Positions 20,879 through 34,491 of a DNA stretch of 64,000 nucleotides are shown here, piece after piece. A program made the position numbers and the translations under genes. Source of the stretch: Bradyrhizobium sp. CCBAU 53340 (GTDB taxonomy: Bacteria > Pseudomonadota > Alphaproteobacteria > Rhizobiales > Xanthobacteraceae); contig NZ_CP030055.1 of assembly GCF_015291645.1 (NCBI RefSeq), positions 6,076,001 to 6,140,000 of the forward strand, given 5' to 3'. The notes below the pieces were generated by a model, which did not search any database, was not told the origin of the DNA, and was given only the letters and a program-made list of their open reading frames with translations. Each line of letters begins with the position of its first letter. Positions within the stretch are counted from its first letter, which is position 1.

Positions 20879-22756
20879 TTAGGCGTAACGGCGGCGTTCC
20901 ACGTTGATGCCAATCAAATTGGAATACCGTTCGATCGGTTCGGGGCGCCCGATCAGATAGCCCTGCATCTCCTCGCAAGCCTCACCTTCCAGGAAGGCGC
21001 GCTGCGCCTCCGTCTCCACCCCTTCGGCAACGACCGGGATTTGCAGCGCGTGCGCGAGGCTCAAGACCGCGCGGACGATCTCGGCCGATTGCGGCGTTGC
21101 CTCGAGGTCGGAAATGAAGCTGCGGTCGATCTTGATTTTGTCGAACGGGAACGACTGGAGATAGGACAGTGATGAGTACCCGGTACCGAAATCGTCCATT
21201 GCGATGCGGATGCCGAGCGCTTTGAGCCGCCGCAGCAGATTGAGCGCGCGGGTGAAATCGCCGATCAGCACGCCCTCGGTGATCTCGACCTCGAGCCGCG
21301 TGGGCGAAAGTCCCGTCTCCAGCAGGATTTGATGGATGGACCGTTCGAGATCGCCGGCCTTGAATTGGATCGGTGACAGGTTGACCGCGACCTGCAGCGG
21401 CCGCGGCCAAGACGCCGCCTCGCGACACGCCTCGCGCAACACCCATTCGCCGATCTCGATGATCAGCCCGCTCTCTTCGGCCAGCGGAATGAACTGGTCG
21501 GGCGGCACAAGGCCCCGCATCGGATGGTTCCAGCGCGCCAGCGCCTCGAAGCCGATGATTTCTCCGTCCATTCGCGCCTGCGGCTGGAAATAGACCTCGA
21601 GCTGATTCTGCTCCAGCGCGTGGCGCAGATCGTGCTGCAACAACCTGCGATCTCGCAGCTCCCGGTCCATCGCAGTCTCGAAGAAGCAGACCCTGCCCCG
21701 GCCTTCGCGCTTGGCGCGATAGAGCGCCGAATCGGCGTTCGCAAGCAGCGTCGCCGCATCGATGCCGTCGTCCGGATAGACTGCGATACCAACACTGAGG
21801 CCGACATGGGAAAGATAGTCGTCGACCTCGAGCTCCCTGCCAATCGTCTCGACCAGACGCTCGGCGAGCGAGAGCACGTCTTCACGCCTGATGTCGTCGG
21901 ACATCAGGATCATGAACTCGTCGCCGCCGATGCGAGCGACGAAAGCGCCATCGGACTCCGCAACAAGACGCTCGGCGGCCGCCCGCATCATCATGTCGCC
22001 GACGGGGTGGCCGAACACGTCGTTGACGTCCTTGAAGCGGTCGAGATCCAGACTGAGGACCGCAAAGCTGGCGGAGGCTTCCTCGGCCCGCTCGAGCCGC
22101 TCGTCCAGCGCCGCATTGAAAGCGCTGCGATTCGGCAAGTCGGTCAAGGCGTCATGGTGGGCGAGATGGCTGATCCGCGCTTCATTCGTGATCCGCTCGG
22201 TGACGTCCTCGATCACGCCGACCAAATATTGCGGTGCGCCGTTGCCGTCCCTGACGAGCAGTTTGCGCGAATTGACGACGCGATCGCGGCCCTTGACCCC
22301 GGCCTGGAGCACATGCCCTTCCAGGAGCATCGGGGTGCCGCTGTCGACGACGCGGCGGTCCTGCTCGTTGACGACGCGGGCAATATCGTCGGGAAAGATC
22401 TGCTCCGGAGTCCGGCCCAGCATGTCCTCGCGGGGCATGCCGTAATAGTCTTCGCCGGCCCGGTTGAGCAGGATGTATCGCGAATCCGCCGCATCCTTGG
22501 CGAACACCGCAATCGGAATGTTCTCGATGATGCTGTCGAGAAATTCGCGCGCCCGCAACAGGTTCTGCTCGGCGCACTTGTGCGTCTGCTCGAGCTCTTC
22601 GATCATCAGCTTGATCGCGCGGTCGGTGCGCCGGCGATCGCCGTCGCTCTCCTCGTAAGCTGCGCTGACGAGCTCGCCGAGCCTGGCCAGATCGACCTGC
22701 CCGGCCTCGTCCGTCGACTGCCTGATCTGCCTTGCCAACAGGCGATGCATGGTCAC
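20879..22756 (-). CDS. PAS-GGDEF-EAL cyclic-di-GMP signalling protein
   Basis: A 625-aa soluble protein. After an N-terminal helical region (1-70) comes a PAS/PAC domain (about 70-190), a diguanylate cyclase domain with intact GGDEF active site (ARIGGDEFMILMS, about residue 285) and an EAL phosphodiesterase domain with FEALARW, EVEITEGVL and DDFGTGYSSLSYL catalytic motifs. Both output domains look active. The start is a GTG at 22756 (or the ATG 6 nt further) overlapping the stop of the FIST gene, so it is translationally coupled to that sensor. Controls c-di-GMP, hence motility or adhesion choices. Confidence 0.93.
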   Translation of the reverse strand: MTMHRLLARQIRQSTDEAGQVDLARLGELVSAAYEESDGDRRRTDRAIKLMIEELEQTHKCAEQNLLRAREFLDSIIENIPIAVFAKDAADSRYILLNRAGEDYYGMPREDMLGRTPEQIFPDDIARVVNEQDRRVVDSGTPMLLEGHVLQAGVKGRDRVVNSRKLLVRDGNGAPQYLVGVIEDVTERITNEARISHLAHHDALTDLPNRSAFNAALDERLERAEEASASFAVLSLDLDRFKDVNDVFGHPVGDMMMRAAAERLVAESDGAFVARIGGDEFMILMSDDIRREDVLSLAERLVETIGRELEVDDYLSHVGLSVGIAVYPDDGIDAATLLANADSALYRAKREGRGRVCFFETAMDRELRDRRLLQHDLRHALEQNQLEVYFQPQARMDGEIIGFEALARWNHPMRGLVPPDQFIPLAEESGLIIEIGEWVLREACREAASWPRPLQVAVNLSPIQFKAGDLERSIHQILLETGLSPTRLEVEITEGVLIGDFTRALNLLRRLKALGIRIAMDDFGTGYSSLSYLQSFPFDKIKIDRSFISDLEATPQSAEIVRAVLSLAHALQIPVVAEGVETEAQRAFLEGEACEEMQGYLIGRPEPIERYSNLIGINVERRRYA

Positions 22757-23904
22757 CCCGCCGCCTCCGCGATGACAGTGACCGTCATGGTCTGGTTGTG
22801 CAGCTCGCAGCGACCGGAGGCCGCCGGAGGCGCGATCTCGCCGTAAGAGTAGAAGCCGATACGGGTGACGTCGTCGCCGAGCTCGGCGGCAACCGCGTCG
22901 AGCTCATCCTGCGTTCGTTGCCCCATGACCTTGCGACGGCCCGTGCAGCTGACCAGGATCGCGAGCTTATCACCTGCGATCTCATCTGCCAGCGCGCTGC
23001 GCGCCTGCCGGACGGCTTCGCCCGCGCCTGCCGCGAGACTGTCGAAATTGGCGCGCATCAACTGCGCGGTACATCCCTCCGGAATGTCGGCAGCGAAGGT
23101 CAGCGTGCGGGCACTGCGATCCACGGCGAAGACGGAACGCACGATCTGCCGGTCTGGCTCGGACTCGTCGTGGATCCGCAGCGGAAACGCGAGGCCCGAA
23201 CCGGGCATCGCAGCGGCCTCTTCCTCGCCGAGATAGCGCGTGTAGAGATCCAGCGGCGGATCGCCGTCGAGCTCCTCCACCACGGGACCGCTCGACTTCG
23301 TGACCTTGCGCCTCGGGCCGAACACGTCCCAGCCGCCGGCGCAGCCATGCGTGAAGCGAAAGGAGGTGCCATAGAATCCGATTGCCGCAACGCGATTCGG
23401 CAAAGGCTCATCATCAGCCCCGACCAACGTCTGTTCGAACTGAGCGCCATCGCCGGCAAGGCCGCCGGTGACCGGCAAATCCGGTCCGAGCAACTCGGTC
23501 ATGCCGGCGAGCAACTCGCCACCGTTCACGACCAATCCGTCGGACAGGACGAACAGCCCCGCCAGATCCTCTGCCATCATCTGGCGGGCGAGACGCGCGC
23601 CGCAAGCCCGCGACGCCCCGCGCGATTCAACGACTTCGTTCACCACCCTCACCTGCGTACGGGCAAAATGCAGGGCGACCGCCACCATTTCGTCGTCGCT
23701 GATGTCGTCGCCATGGATCTGCCCACCGGTGCTGCATCCGACGATGTGACTGTCGGGGTAGAGATCACGCAGCTCGCGATAGCGCGCGCCGCTCGCCAAG
23801 CCCTGCCGGCTGCCGAAATAAAGCACGAGCTGGGCAGGTTCCCGCAAAGCGCTCGCTCCGCGCCAGCCATGGGCAGCGTTCCAGTGGCGATATTGAATCT
23901 GCAT
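22753..23904 (-). CDS. FIST domain sensor protein
   Basis: A 383-aa soluble protein with FIST_N (about 30-220; SHIVGCSTGGQIHGDDISDD, then a VLSDGLVVNGGELLAGM segment) and FIST_C (about 225-365; RYLGEEEAAAMPG, then the GFYSYGEIAPPAASGRCELH ending typical of the family). FIST proteins are ligand-sensing modules, suggested to bind small molecules such as amino acids. Its stop overlaps the start of the PAS-GGDEF-EAL gene, so the pair likely forms one sensory unit: FIST senses, the partner changes c-di-GMP (inference from gene order). Confidence 0.9.
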   Translation of the reverse strand: MQIQYRHWNAAHGWRGASALREPAQLVLYFGSRQGLASGARYRELRDLYPDSHIVGCSTGGQIHGDDISDDEMVAVALHFARTQVRVVNEVVESRGASRACGARLARQMMAEDLAGLFVLSDGLVVNGGELLAGMTELLGPDLPVTGGLAGDGAQFEQTLVGADDEPLPNRVAAIGFYGTSFRFTHGCAGGWDVFGPRRKVTKSSGPVVEELDGDPPLDLYTRYLGEEEAAAMPGSGLAFPLRIHDESEPDRQIVRSVFAVDRSARTLTFAADIPEGCTAQLMRANFDSLAAGAGEAVRQARSALADEIAGDKLAILVSCTGRRKVMGQRTQDELDAVAAELGDDVTRIGFYSYGEIAPPAASGRCELHNQTMTVTVIAEAAG

Positions 23905-24082
23905 CCCGCTCTCTCTGCGATCCTTGAACCACAGATTGGGCGGCGGCGCATTGCGTCGCCGTTAATCGAACGCCTGCTTCACCACCGTTGGTTACCCCGG
24001 CATGAAGGGTATTGCCGATTCCCGATCGATCTTCCGTAGGACCCCGGGGAAGCGTCGCACCGCTGCGCAACGCCCCCGTAAT

Positions 24083-24820
24083 CTACCGGGCCCGCGCAAA
24101 TTCGCCGGCGCGCATTGGCTGCGCGGAACCACCTTGCAGACTCGGAACCCAACCAGCCTCGGCAGCAATGCGAATGGCTGCGATGTTGCCGGCATAGTTG
24201 GCGCTGCTCTTGCCTCGAAACACGGCGGATCCCGCCACGAGCGTATCGGCGCCTGCGGCAGCAACCGCCGCGGCATTGTCGCGCGTCACGCCGCCATCGA
24301 CCTCGAGCCGGATCGGCCGCTCGCCGATCATGGTTCGAAGCCGCGCGATCTTCCCGAGCTGGGATTCGAGGAAGGACTGGCCGCCGAAGCCCGGATTGAC
24401 CGTCATCACCAGCACGAGATCGAGCCGATCGAGCACATATTCGATCACGCTTTCGGGCGTCGATGGACACAGGCTGACGCCCGCCTTCTTGCCGAGCGCG
24501 CGGATCGCCTGGAGCGAACGGTCCAGATGCGGGCCCGCCTCGGCATGCACGGTGATGACGTCCGCACCTGCCTTCGCGAACGCCTCCAGATAGGGATCGA
24601 CGGGCGCGATCATCAGATGCACGTCGAAGACCTTCTTGGTCAGCGGCCGGATCGACCTGATGACGTCGGCGCCAAAGCTGATGTTCGGCACGAAGTGGCC
24701 GTCCATGACGTCGCAATGGATCCAGTCGGCGCCGGCCGCGTCGATCGCCGCGACCTCCTCGCCGAGGCGCGCAAAATCCGCCGCAAGGATCGAGGGAGCA
24801 ATCAGGATGTCCCGCGTCAT
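24083..24820 (-). CDS. cbbE: Ribulose-phosphate 3-epimerase
   Basis: A 245-aa (beta/alpha)8 epimerase. [20 protein letters not shown], the metal-binding histidines in [13 protein letters not shown] and [19 protein letters not shown] and the phosphate-binding [10 protein letters not shown] and VAGSAVFRG motifs are all present. It interconverts ribulose 5-phosphate and xylulose 5-phosphate. It is the last gene of the cbb operon and its ATG overlaps the cbbX stop (ATGA), so here it regenerates ribulose 5-phosphate for the Calvin cycle. Confidence 0.95.
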   Translation of the reverse strand: MTRDILIAPSILAADFARLGEEVAAIDAAGADWIHCDVMDGHFVPNISFGADVIRSIRPLTKKVFDVHLMIAPVDPYLEAFAKAGADVITVHAEAGPHLDRSLQAIRALGKKAGVSLCPSTPESVIEYVLDRLDLVLVMTVNPGFGGQSFLESQLGKIARLRTMIGERPIRLEVDGGVTRDNAAAVAAAGADTLVAGSAVFRGKSSANYAGNIAAIRIAAEAGWVPSLQGGSAQPMRAGEFARAR

Positions 24821-25749
24821 GGCTGCGCGCTCCGCGCGTCAGCGCCACCGCTGAAGACGCGGCTTGCCAACACATCAGCAGGATCGATCGTTTCGAGATC
24901 GGCGACATCGAGCAGGCGATCGAGATCGGACACCAGGCGATCGGCCTGCCGCAGGCGGATGCGGTCGACGGCGTTGCGGATCGAGCGCGCATTGGAGAAG
25001 AACGGCTGCGTCCGCCGCAATGCGATGTATTTCTCAAACGCTTGGCGAGCCGCCGTCGAGAAACGGTAGCCGCGCTCTCTCAGCATCAGCTCCGCGATGA
25101 CCAGCAGCTCGGCTTCCGCATAGTCAGGAAACTCGATGTGGTGGGCGATGCGCGAGCGGAAGCCGGGGTTGGAGGCAAAGAAGCTCGTCATCCGCTCGCC
25201 ATAGCCGGCGAGGATCACCACGAGGTCTTCGCGCTGGTTTTCCATGACCTGGAGCAGGATCTCGATCGCTTCCTGGCCATAGTCGCGTTCGTTGTCGGGC
25301 CGGTGCAGATAATAGGCCTCGTCGATGAACAGCACCCCGCCCATCGCCTTTTTCAGGATTTCCTTGGTCTTCGGCGCGGTGTGGCCGATATATTGCCCGA
25401 CGAGATCGTCACGCGTCACCGAGATCACCTGTCCGCGTCGCACGAAGCCGAGGCCGTGCAGGATCTTTGCCATGCGCAGCGCCACCGTGGTCTTGCCGGT
25501 GCCGGGATTGCCTGTGAACGACATGTGCAGGGTCGGCGGCGCTGATGCGAGGCCGGCGCGCTGGCGGATGCGCTCGATCAGCAACAGCGAGGCGATCTGG
25601 CGCACGCGGCTCTTGACCGGCTTGAGCCCGATCAATTCCTGCTCGAGCTGTTGCAGCGTCTCGGTGATCCCGGCCGCCTCGGCCTCCTTGCGGAGATCGA
25701 AGCTGGTTTCGTTGGGCTCTGATGTCGTTGCGTGGGGAACGTCGAGCAT
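24817..25749 (-). CDS. cbbX: CbbX, red-type Rubisco activase (AAA+)
   Basis: A 310-aa AAA+ ATPase. Walker A GNPGTGKT is at residues 80-87, Walker [11 protein letters not shown] follows, and NPGFRSRI and [12 protein letters not shown] mark sensor regions. CbbX hexamers remodel red-type (form IC) Rubisco by pulling on the large-subunit C-terminus and release inhibitory sugar phosphates. It directly follows cbbS. ATG 25749 gives the standard N-terminus; overlap with cbbE at the 3' end is ATGA. Confidence 0.95.
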   Translation of the reverse strand: MLDVPHATTSEPNETSFDLRKEAEAAGITETLQQLEQELIGLKPVKSRVRQIASLLLIERIRQRAGLASAPPTLHMSFTGNPGTGKTTVALRMAKILHGLGFVRRGQVISVTRDDLVGQYIGHTAPKTKEILKKAMGGVLFIDEAYYLHRPDNERDYGQEAIEILLQVMENQREDLVVILAGYGERMTSFFASNPGFRSRIAHHIEFPDYAEAELLVIAELMLRERGYRFSTAARQAFEKYIALRRTQPFFSNARSIRNAVDRIRLRQADRLVSDLDRLLDVADLETIDPADVLASRVFSGGADARSAQP

Positions 25750-25849
25750 GGCTACCCTCGAAGAAAAGAGCTTCGCCGCGGGGGAAGCGGCGAAGCAGTG
25801 GTCCGCCAAGGATACGGAGCAGGGAGCGCTCCGTGCGGAAAGGGAACAG

Positions 25850-26257
25850 CTATTGCGAGGCGTGAGTGACCGCCTTGCGAACGGTGCTGTATCGGATCGC
25901 GCGACCGCCGACCTCCTGCCGCACCAGTTCGAACTCGGCCTCCTGCTTCGGCCGGTTGACGAGGAAGGAGATCCGCACCGATTCCCAGCCATGGCTGGAA
26001 TCGAAACCGCTAATTCGGATGTAGCGGTCGCCATACACCCTGCGGCACTCGGCGAGCTCCATCATCACGCCGGCAGCGTCCTGGAGATCGAACATCGGCA
26101 GGCCCCACATCTCCCAATAGGTGTTGCGGGGATGCGGGTCGTCGGTGAACTCGATGTTCACAGCCCAGCCATTGGCGAGGCAATATTGCACCTGCTTATA
26201 GATCTGATCGTCGGTCAGATCAGGCAGGAACGAGAAGCAGCCCTGGGTCAGTTTCAT
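25850..26257 (-). CDS. cbbS: Ribulose bisphosphate carboxylase small subunit
   Basis: A 135-aa small subunit of the red-type: [20 protein letters not shown], then [26 protein letters not shown], and the extended C-terminus of form IC/ID enzymes ([20 protein letters not shown]). It assembles as L8S8 with CbbL. The gene starts 11 nt after the cbbL stop. Confidence 0.96.
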   Translation of the reverse strand: MKLTQGCFSFLPDLTDDQIYKQVQYCLANGWAVNIEFTDDPHPRNTYWEMWGLPMFDLQDAAGVMMELAECRRVYGDRYIRISGFDSSHGWESVRISFLVNRPKQEAEFELVRQEVGGRAIRYSTVRKAVTHASQ

Positions 26258-26268
26258 GTCTCATCTCC

Positions 26269-27762
<1,494 letters not shown>

Positions 27763-28848
27763 TTAGGCGGCGACCGGCTCGCGGGCGCCGATCCGCGGAT
27801 CGAGCTCGCCGGTGCGGTAGCGCCGCGCCATCTCGCTCAAGGGAACGACCTTGATCCTGCTGGCGTGGCCCGCAGTGCCGAATTGCTCGAACCGCTCGCG
27901 GCAGAGCTCGCGCATCGCATCCATCGCGGGTTTGAGGAATTTGCGCGGATCGAATTCATTGCGGCTTTGCGCGGCCACCTTCCTGAACACCGCCGTCATC
28001 GCCAGGCGGCAATCGGTGTCGATGTTGACCTTGCGCACGCCGCTCTTGATGCCGCGGACGATCTCCTCGACCGGCACGCCCCAGGTCTGCGGCATCTCGC
28101 CGCCGAACTGGTTGAACATGTCCTGCAGCGGCTGCGGCACCGAGGAAGAGCCATGCATGACGAGGTGCGTGTTCGGCAGCCGGCGGTGAATCTCCTCGAC
28201 CACCCGCATCGCCAGGATGTCGCCGTCGGGCTTGCGGCTGAACTTGTAGGCGCCGTGGGACGTGCCCATCGCGATCGCCAGCGCATCGACCCTCGTCGCA
28301 CGGACGAAATCGACGGCCTGATCAGGGTCGGTCAGCAGCTGGTCGTGACTGACCTTGCCCTCGACACCGTGGCCGTCCTCCTGCTCGCCGCCGCCATGCT
28401 CGAGCGAGCCAAGCACGCCGAGCTCGCCTTCGACGGAGGCGCCGACCCAATGGGCGAGATCGACGACGCGGCGGGTGATCGCGACGTTGTAGTCGTAGTC
28501 GGCGGCCGTCTTGGCATCGGCCTTGAGCGAACCGTCCATCATCACCGAGGTGAAACCATGGGCGATGGCGGAGGCGCAGGTCGCCTCGTCATTGCCGTGG
28601 TCCTGGTGCATGCAGAGCGGAATGTCCGGATAGGTCCGCTCCAGTGCGTCGATCATGTGCGAAAGCATGAGATCGCCGGCATAGCTGCGTGCCCCGCGCG
28701 AGGCCTGGATGATGACGGGCGCATCGACCTCGGCCGCCGCCTGCATGATCGCGATGCCCTGCTCCATGTTGTTGATGTTGAATGCCGGCACCGCATAGCC
28801 GTGGGATGCAGCGTGATCGAGCAATTGGCGAAGGGTGATACGGGCCAC
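27763..28848 (-). CDS. cbbA: Fructose-bisphosphate aldolase, class II (Calvin-cycle type)
   Basis: A 361-aa zinc-dependent aldolase. [21 protein letters not shown] is the family N-terminus; MHQDHGND holds a zinc histidine and the catalytic Asp, [13 protein letters not shown] and [14 protein letters not shown] carry further metal-binding residues, and HGSSSVPQ and NIDTDCRLA bind the substrate phosphates. It condenses dihydroxyacetone phosphate with glyceraldehyde 3-phosphate or erythrose 4-phosphate. Located between cbbT and cbbL in the same operon. Confidence 0.96.
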   Translation of the reverse strand: MARITLRQLLDHAASHGYAVPAFNINNMEQGIAIMQAAAEVDAPVIIQASRGARSYAGDLMLSHMIDALERTYPDIPLCMHQDHGNDEATCASAIAHGFTSVMMDGSLKADAKTAADYDYNVAITRRVVDLAHWVGASVEGELGVLGSLEHGGGEQEDGHGVEGKVSHDQLLTDPDQAVDFVRATRVDALAIAMGTSHGAYKFSRKPDGDILAMRVVEEIHRRLPNTHLVMHGSSSVPQPLQDMFNQFGGEMPQTWGVPVEEIVRGIKSGVRKVNIDTDCRLAMTAVFRKVAAQSRNEFDPRKFLKPAMDAMRELCRERFEQFGTAGHASRIKVVPLSEMARRYRTGELDPRIGAREPVAA

Positions 28849-28862
28849 GACAAATCCTCCTG

Positions 28863-30884
<2,022 letters not shown>

Positions 30885-30900
30885 CGGATTCTCTCCTTGT

Positions 30901-31776
30901 TCACTTCAAGCTGCGCTTGCGTTCGATCAGCTGCATGATCAGCGGCGTCAGGATCAGCTGCATTGCGAGGTCGAGCTTGGCGCCCGGACACACGATCGAA
31001 TTCGCGCGCGACATCCAGCTGTGCGGCAGCATCGACAGCAGATAGGGAAAATCGATACCGCGCGGGTTCTTGAAGCGGATCACGACCATTGATTCATCCG
31101 GCGTCGGGATCCAGCGCGCGATGAACGGATTGGAGGTGTCCACCGTCGGCACGCGCTGGAAGTTGATGTCGGTCTCGGTAAATTGCGGGCAGATGTAGTG
31201 GATGTAGTCAGGCATCCGCCGCAGGATGGTGTCGGTGACGGCCTCAGTCGAATAGCCGCGCGCGCTGCGGTCGCGATGCAGCTTCTGGATCCATTCGAGA
31301 TTGATGACCGGCACGACGCCGATCTTGAGATCGGCATAACGCGCGACGTTGACCTTGTCGGTGACGACGGCGCCGTGCAGGCCTTCGTAGAACAAGAGGT
31401 CCGAATTTTCCGGCAGTCGCTCCCATTCGGTGAAAGTGCCGGGCGCGGCGCGATGCAGCGCAGATTCCTCGGCATCGTGGACATAGTGCCGCGTCACCGC
31501 GGTGCCGGTCTCGCCATAATCGCGAAATGCGCGCTCCAGCTCCTCGAACAGGTTTGTCTCGGGGCTGAAATGGCTGAAATGCTTGTTGCCGCGCTCCGCT
31601 TCCTTGGCCATCTGCGTGCGCATCTCGGCACGGTCATAGCGATGGAACGCATCACCCTCGATGTAGACGGCGTTGACCTTCTCGCGAAAGAAGATCTGCT
31701 CGAAGGTCTTCTTGACCGAGGTCGTGCCGGCACCGGAGGAGCCGGTGATGGAGATGATCGGATGCTTCCTGGACAT
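30901..31776 (-). CDS. cbbP: Phosphoribulokinase
   Basis: A 291-aa class I (bacterial) phosphoribulokinase. The N-terminus has the P-loop GSSGAGTT (about residues 12-19), then [12 protein letters not shown] and [13 protein letters not shown] substrate-site segments. It phosphorylates ribulose 5-phosphate to the Rubisco substrate, a step found only in the Calvin cycle and related pathways. It lies between cbbF and cbbT. Confidence 0.97.
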   Translation of the reverse strand: MSRKHPIISITGSSGAGTTSVKKTFEQIFFREKVNAVYIEGDAFHRYDRAEMRTQMAKEAERGNKHFSHFSPETNLFEELERAFRDYGETGTAVTRHYVHDAEESALHRAAPGTFTEWERLPENSDLLFYEGLHGAVVTDKVNVARYADLKIGVVPVINLEWIQKLHRDRSARGYSTEAVTDTILRRMPDYIHYICPQFTETDINFQRVPTVDTSNPFIARWIPTPDESMVVIRFKNPRGIDFPYLLSMLPHSWMSRANSIVCPGAKLDLAMQLILTPLIMQLIERKRSLK

Positions 31777-31788
31777 ACGATGCCCTCC

Positions 31789-32826
31789 TCACAGCCGGAA
31801 GAAACCGCGCCGTGCGAACAGCGGCGCCGAGACGCTCGCCACCAGCAACGGATCGCAATGCAGCTCGGCGACACGATGCACCTCGTTGCTCGAGCCCATG
31901 ATCAGCGGCACGCGCTGATGCAGGGTTTGCGCCGAGAGATCGAGGATGCGCTCGCGGCCGGTCGAGGCCGAGCCGCCGGCCTGCTCGATGATCATGGCCA
32001 TCGGGTGCGCCTCATAGACGAGACGCAGGCGGCCGTCGCCATAGCCGGGCCGCGCGTCCGAAGGGTAGAGAAACACGCCGCCGCGGGTGAGGATGCGATA
32101 GGCTTCCGCGACCAGCGAGCCGATCCAGCGCATGTTGAAATTGTGGTTCGCAGGCCCTTCGACACCGGCGAGGCATTCGTCGATGAAGGCGCGCACCGGC
32201 GTGTCCCAGTGCCGGCGGTTGGAGGCGTTGATCGCGAACTCCTCGCAGGCCTCGGAGATCTGCACACCGCTCCGCGCGAGGCGGAAACAACCAGCTTTGC
32301 GATCGAGGGTGAAGATGTCGACGCCCTCGCCGAGCGTCAGCACCAGCGAAGTCTGCGGACCATAAGTGATGAAGCCTGCCGCGAGCTGTGCCGATCCGCG
32401 CTGGTGGAAGGCGAGCGCGAGATCCTCCGGCGAAGGCAGGATCGAGAAGATCGTGCCGACGGTCATGTTGATGTCGATGTTGGAGGAGCCGTCCAGCGGA
32501 TCGATCGCGACGCAGATCTTTGCCTGGCGATCGCAGATCTGAGGTTCGCGCATCTCCTCGGAGGCGAGCGCTGCGATCGGCTGCTTGCTGAGGCAGCGGC
32601 GCAGGATCGCATCGGCCTGCACGTCGAGATCGCGTTGGAGATCGCCGTCGCTGTTGCGTCCTGCGGTGAGGCCCGAGGCATCCGCAAGATCACCGGTGGC
32701 GATCAGGTCGGCGATCTCGATCGCCGCTGCGGCGATGGCGTCGACTGCGGCCGCGACGGTGAGCGCATGCGGCGCGGTCTCGGAATACCGTTGAAGGTGG
32801 TCGTCCAGCCTGAGTTGCCCGGTCAT
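31789..32826 (-). CDS. cbbF: Fructose-1,6-bisphosphatase (class I)
   Basis: A 345-aa enzyme with the metal-binding [19 protein letters not shown] motif, LASEEMREP upstream and [20 protein letters not shown] later, as in type I FBPases. It dephosphorylates fructose 1,6-bisphosphate (and probably sedoheptulose 1,7-bisphosphate) in the Calvin cycle. The start at 32826 ([11 protein letters not shown]) matches the family; an in-frame ATG at 32856 with GGGAGGG before it would add 10 residues and cannot be excluded. First gene of the operon, divergent from cbbR. Confidence 0.95.
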   Translation of the reverse strand: MTGQLRLDDHLQRYSETAPHALTVAAAVDAIAAAAIEIADLIATGDLADASGLTAGRNSDGDLQRDLDVQADAILRRCLSKQPIAALASEEMREPQICDRQAKICVAIDPLDGSSNIDINMTVGTIFSILPSPEDLALAFHQRGSAQLAAGFITYGPQTSLVLTLGEGVDIFTLDRKAGCFRLARSGVQISEACEEFAINASNRRHWDTPVRAFIDECLAGVEGPANHNFNMRWIGSLVAEAYRILTRGGVFLYPSDARPGYGDGRLRLVYEAHPMAMIIEQAGGSASTGRERILDLSAQTLHQRVPLIMGSSNEVHRVAELHCDPLLVASVSAPLFARRGFFRL

Positions 32827-32856
32827 CTGCGTCCATCCCCTGGGCCGGCGCCGCAT

Positions 32857-32945
32857 CCGTTCCCTCCCCGGCGGAGGTCGGTGCAGTCAGTCCCGGCATC
32901 AGAAGATTGACAGGGCTCGTTTAATAAGGAAAATTTCTATTCATA
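32857..32945. promoter_or_regulatory. cbbR-cbbF divergent intergenic region, probable CbbR operator
   Basis: This 89-bp gap separates the divergent starts of cbbF (minus) and cbbR (plus). The stretch 32918-32947 is much more AT-rich than its surroundings and contains imperfect dyads (TTTAATAAGG...; TTCATAATGA). LysR-type regulators usually bind such sequences between themselves and the controlled operon. I could not place an exact T-N11-A box with confidence. Confidence 0.5.
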
Positions 32946-33923
32946 ATGAGCGTCAAAGATTTTTCTTATAATGGCCCCGGCCATGCGGCGGCACAGCTCC
33001 GGCACCTGACGATCCGGCAGCTGCGGTCGCTTGCGGCGCTCTCGGCCAAGGGCAGCGTCACGGCGGCCTCCAGCCATCTCGGGCTGACCCAGCCGGCTGT
33101 CACCCAGCAGCTCCGGCAGCTGCAGGACCTCGCCGGCCTGCCGCTGGTGCAGCGGACCGGCGACGGCATGCTGCTGACGGAAGCCGGCCGCGAGGTGCTG
33201 ACGCTCGCCGAGCGCGTCGAAGCCGCGATCACGGACTGCCAGGGCGCGCTCGACCTTCTCGCAGGGAAGACCGGCGGCACGGTGCATCTTGGCGCGGTCT
33301 CGACCGCCAAATATTTCGTGCCGCACGCGATCGCGGCGTTCTCCAAGCGCTCACCGAAGATCGAGATCAAGCTCACCATCGGCAACCGCGAGGACATCCG
33401 TGAAGCCATGCACGGCTACGACCTCGATTTCGCGGTGATGGGTCGGCCACCGGCCGATGTCAGCGTCGACGTCCGCCAGCTCGGGCGCAATCCGCACATC
33501 ATCGTCGCGCGCAAGGGGCACTGGCTGGAGAAGGATTCAGGCCTCAGCCTGACCGATCTCGTGCACGAGACCTTCCTCACCCGCGAGCCCGGCTCCGGCA
33601 CGCGCACCCTGATGGAGGGGATGTTCCAGAAGTCGGATCTCGAGCCGATCATCGGCATGGAGATGAGCAGCAACGAGACCATCAAGCAGGCGGTGATTGC
33701 CGGGCTCGGCATCGCCTTCATCTCGGCGCACACCGTGGCACATGAGCTGGCCGAAGGCCGCCTCGTCGTGCTCGACGTCGCCGGGCTGCCGATCGTGCGG
33801 CAATGGTACGTGATCCGACGCAGCGACAAGGTGCTGCTGCCGCCGGCGCAGGCGATGTTCGATTTCCTCGGCTCGGAAGGAGCGAACTATCTACCTGAGG
33901 TTCCCGAACTCGGCGGACGTTAA
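32946..33923 (+). CDS. cbbR: LysR-type regulator of the Calvin operon
   Basis: A 325-aa LysR-type protein with winged helix-turn-helix at about residues 20-80 (LTIRQLRSLAALSAKGSVTA, then LTQPAVTQQLRQLQ) and a periplasmic-binding-like effector domain (from about 105). CbbR senses metabolites such as RuBP or NADPH and activates cbb transcription. It is divergently oriented from cbbF, the standard arrangement. The N-terminal ~20 residues before the HTH are longer than in most family members. Confidence 0.95.
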   Translation: MSVKDFSYNGPGHAAAQLRHLTIRQLRSLAALSAKGSVTAASSHLGLTQPAVTQQLRQLQDLAGLPLVQRTGDGMLLTEAGREVLTLAERVEAAITDCQGALDLLAGKTGGTVHLGAVSTAKYFVPHAIAAFSKRSPKIEIKLTIGNREDIREAMHGYDLDFAVMGRPPADVSVDVRQLGRNPHIIVARKGHWLEKDSGLSLTDLVHETFLTREPGSGTRTLMEGMFQKSDLEPIIGMEMSSNETIKQAVIAGLGIAFISAHTVAHELAEGRLVVLDVAGLPIVRQWYVIRRSDKVLLPPAQAMFDFLGSEGANYLPEVPELGGR

Positions 33924-33934
33924 CCGGATGGCGC

Positions 33935-34027
33935 TCAAGCCATCAATTTCATTGCGATCGTCGCTGCCAGGATGACGATGATCTGAAGCAGACGTTCTGT
34001 CGTGAAAATGCGATTGAAGGTCGTCAT
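33935..34027 (-). CDS. Possible 30-aa single-pass membrane peptide
   Basis: A 30-codon frame with a hydrophobic segment (LLQIIVILAATIAMKLMA) after a polar N-terminus (MTTFNRIFTTER). Such mini-membrane proteins exist in rhizobia, but the ribosome-binding sequence is poor and only the hydropathy supports it. Confidence 0.28.
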   Translation of the reverse strand: MTTFNRIFTTERLLQIIVILAATIAMKLMA

Positions 34028-34155
34028 CGCGGGTCCCGGCCGTCGTGAGGGAGATGAGGCATGTTGCTAGCACAGAGAAGCGCCAGGGTAACTCCGTAGT
34101 CGCCACGAGTTCTGCTTGCGACCGCTTCGCTGACGTCGGCTCGGATGGTTAACGC

Positions 34156-34353
34156 TTACGCAGCGAGCGGCGCGGCGTGATCGACGCGCGCGGCGAAATA
34201 GGCCTCCAGCTCCGACAGGGCGCGGGCTTCCCACTCGCTGGCCTGCTCCAGCAGCGACCAGCGCTGGCTCGGCCGGAACGCCGCGGTCTGGCGATAGAGC
34301 GATGCGATACCGCGGTAGCGGCGCACATTCTCGAAAATGGCGTGCCCGTTCAT
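34156..34353 (-). CDS. Small helical protein, paralogue of the protein at 20491-20703 (65 aa)
   Basis: Begins MNGHAIFENVRRYRGIASLY and continues with QRWSLLEQASEWEARALSEL. The ENVRRYR-x-x-ASL-x-RQ-x-A core is shared with the protein at 20491-20703. GGGAG lies at ribosome-binding distance before ATG 34353. Soluble; unknown function. Confidence 0.7.
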   Translation of the reverse strand: MNGHAIFENVRRYRGIASLYRQTAAFRPSQRWSLLEQASEWEARALSELEAYFAARVDHAAPLAA

Positions 34354-34491
34354 GACGACAACTCCCTCGTATTTCCGCGGGAGAAATTGCGGCCAAATCT
34401 TTTTTGAAAAGTTAGCGGCGTGAGGCATGCGCGCGGATGGTTGCCGGACTGTTGCGCAAGCGCAACGCGCCCGCTCCGCGCAAGCACCTGT

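Noticed and set aside
31183..32910. A 575-codon plus-strand frame opposite cbbP and cbbF
   Set aside because: Antisense shadow spanning two confirmed genes and their junction.
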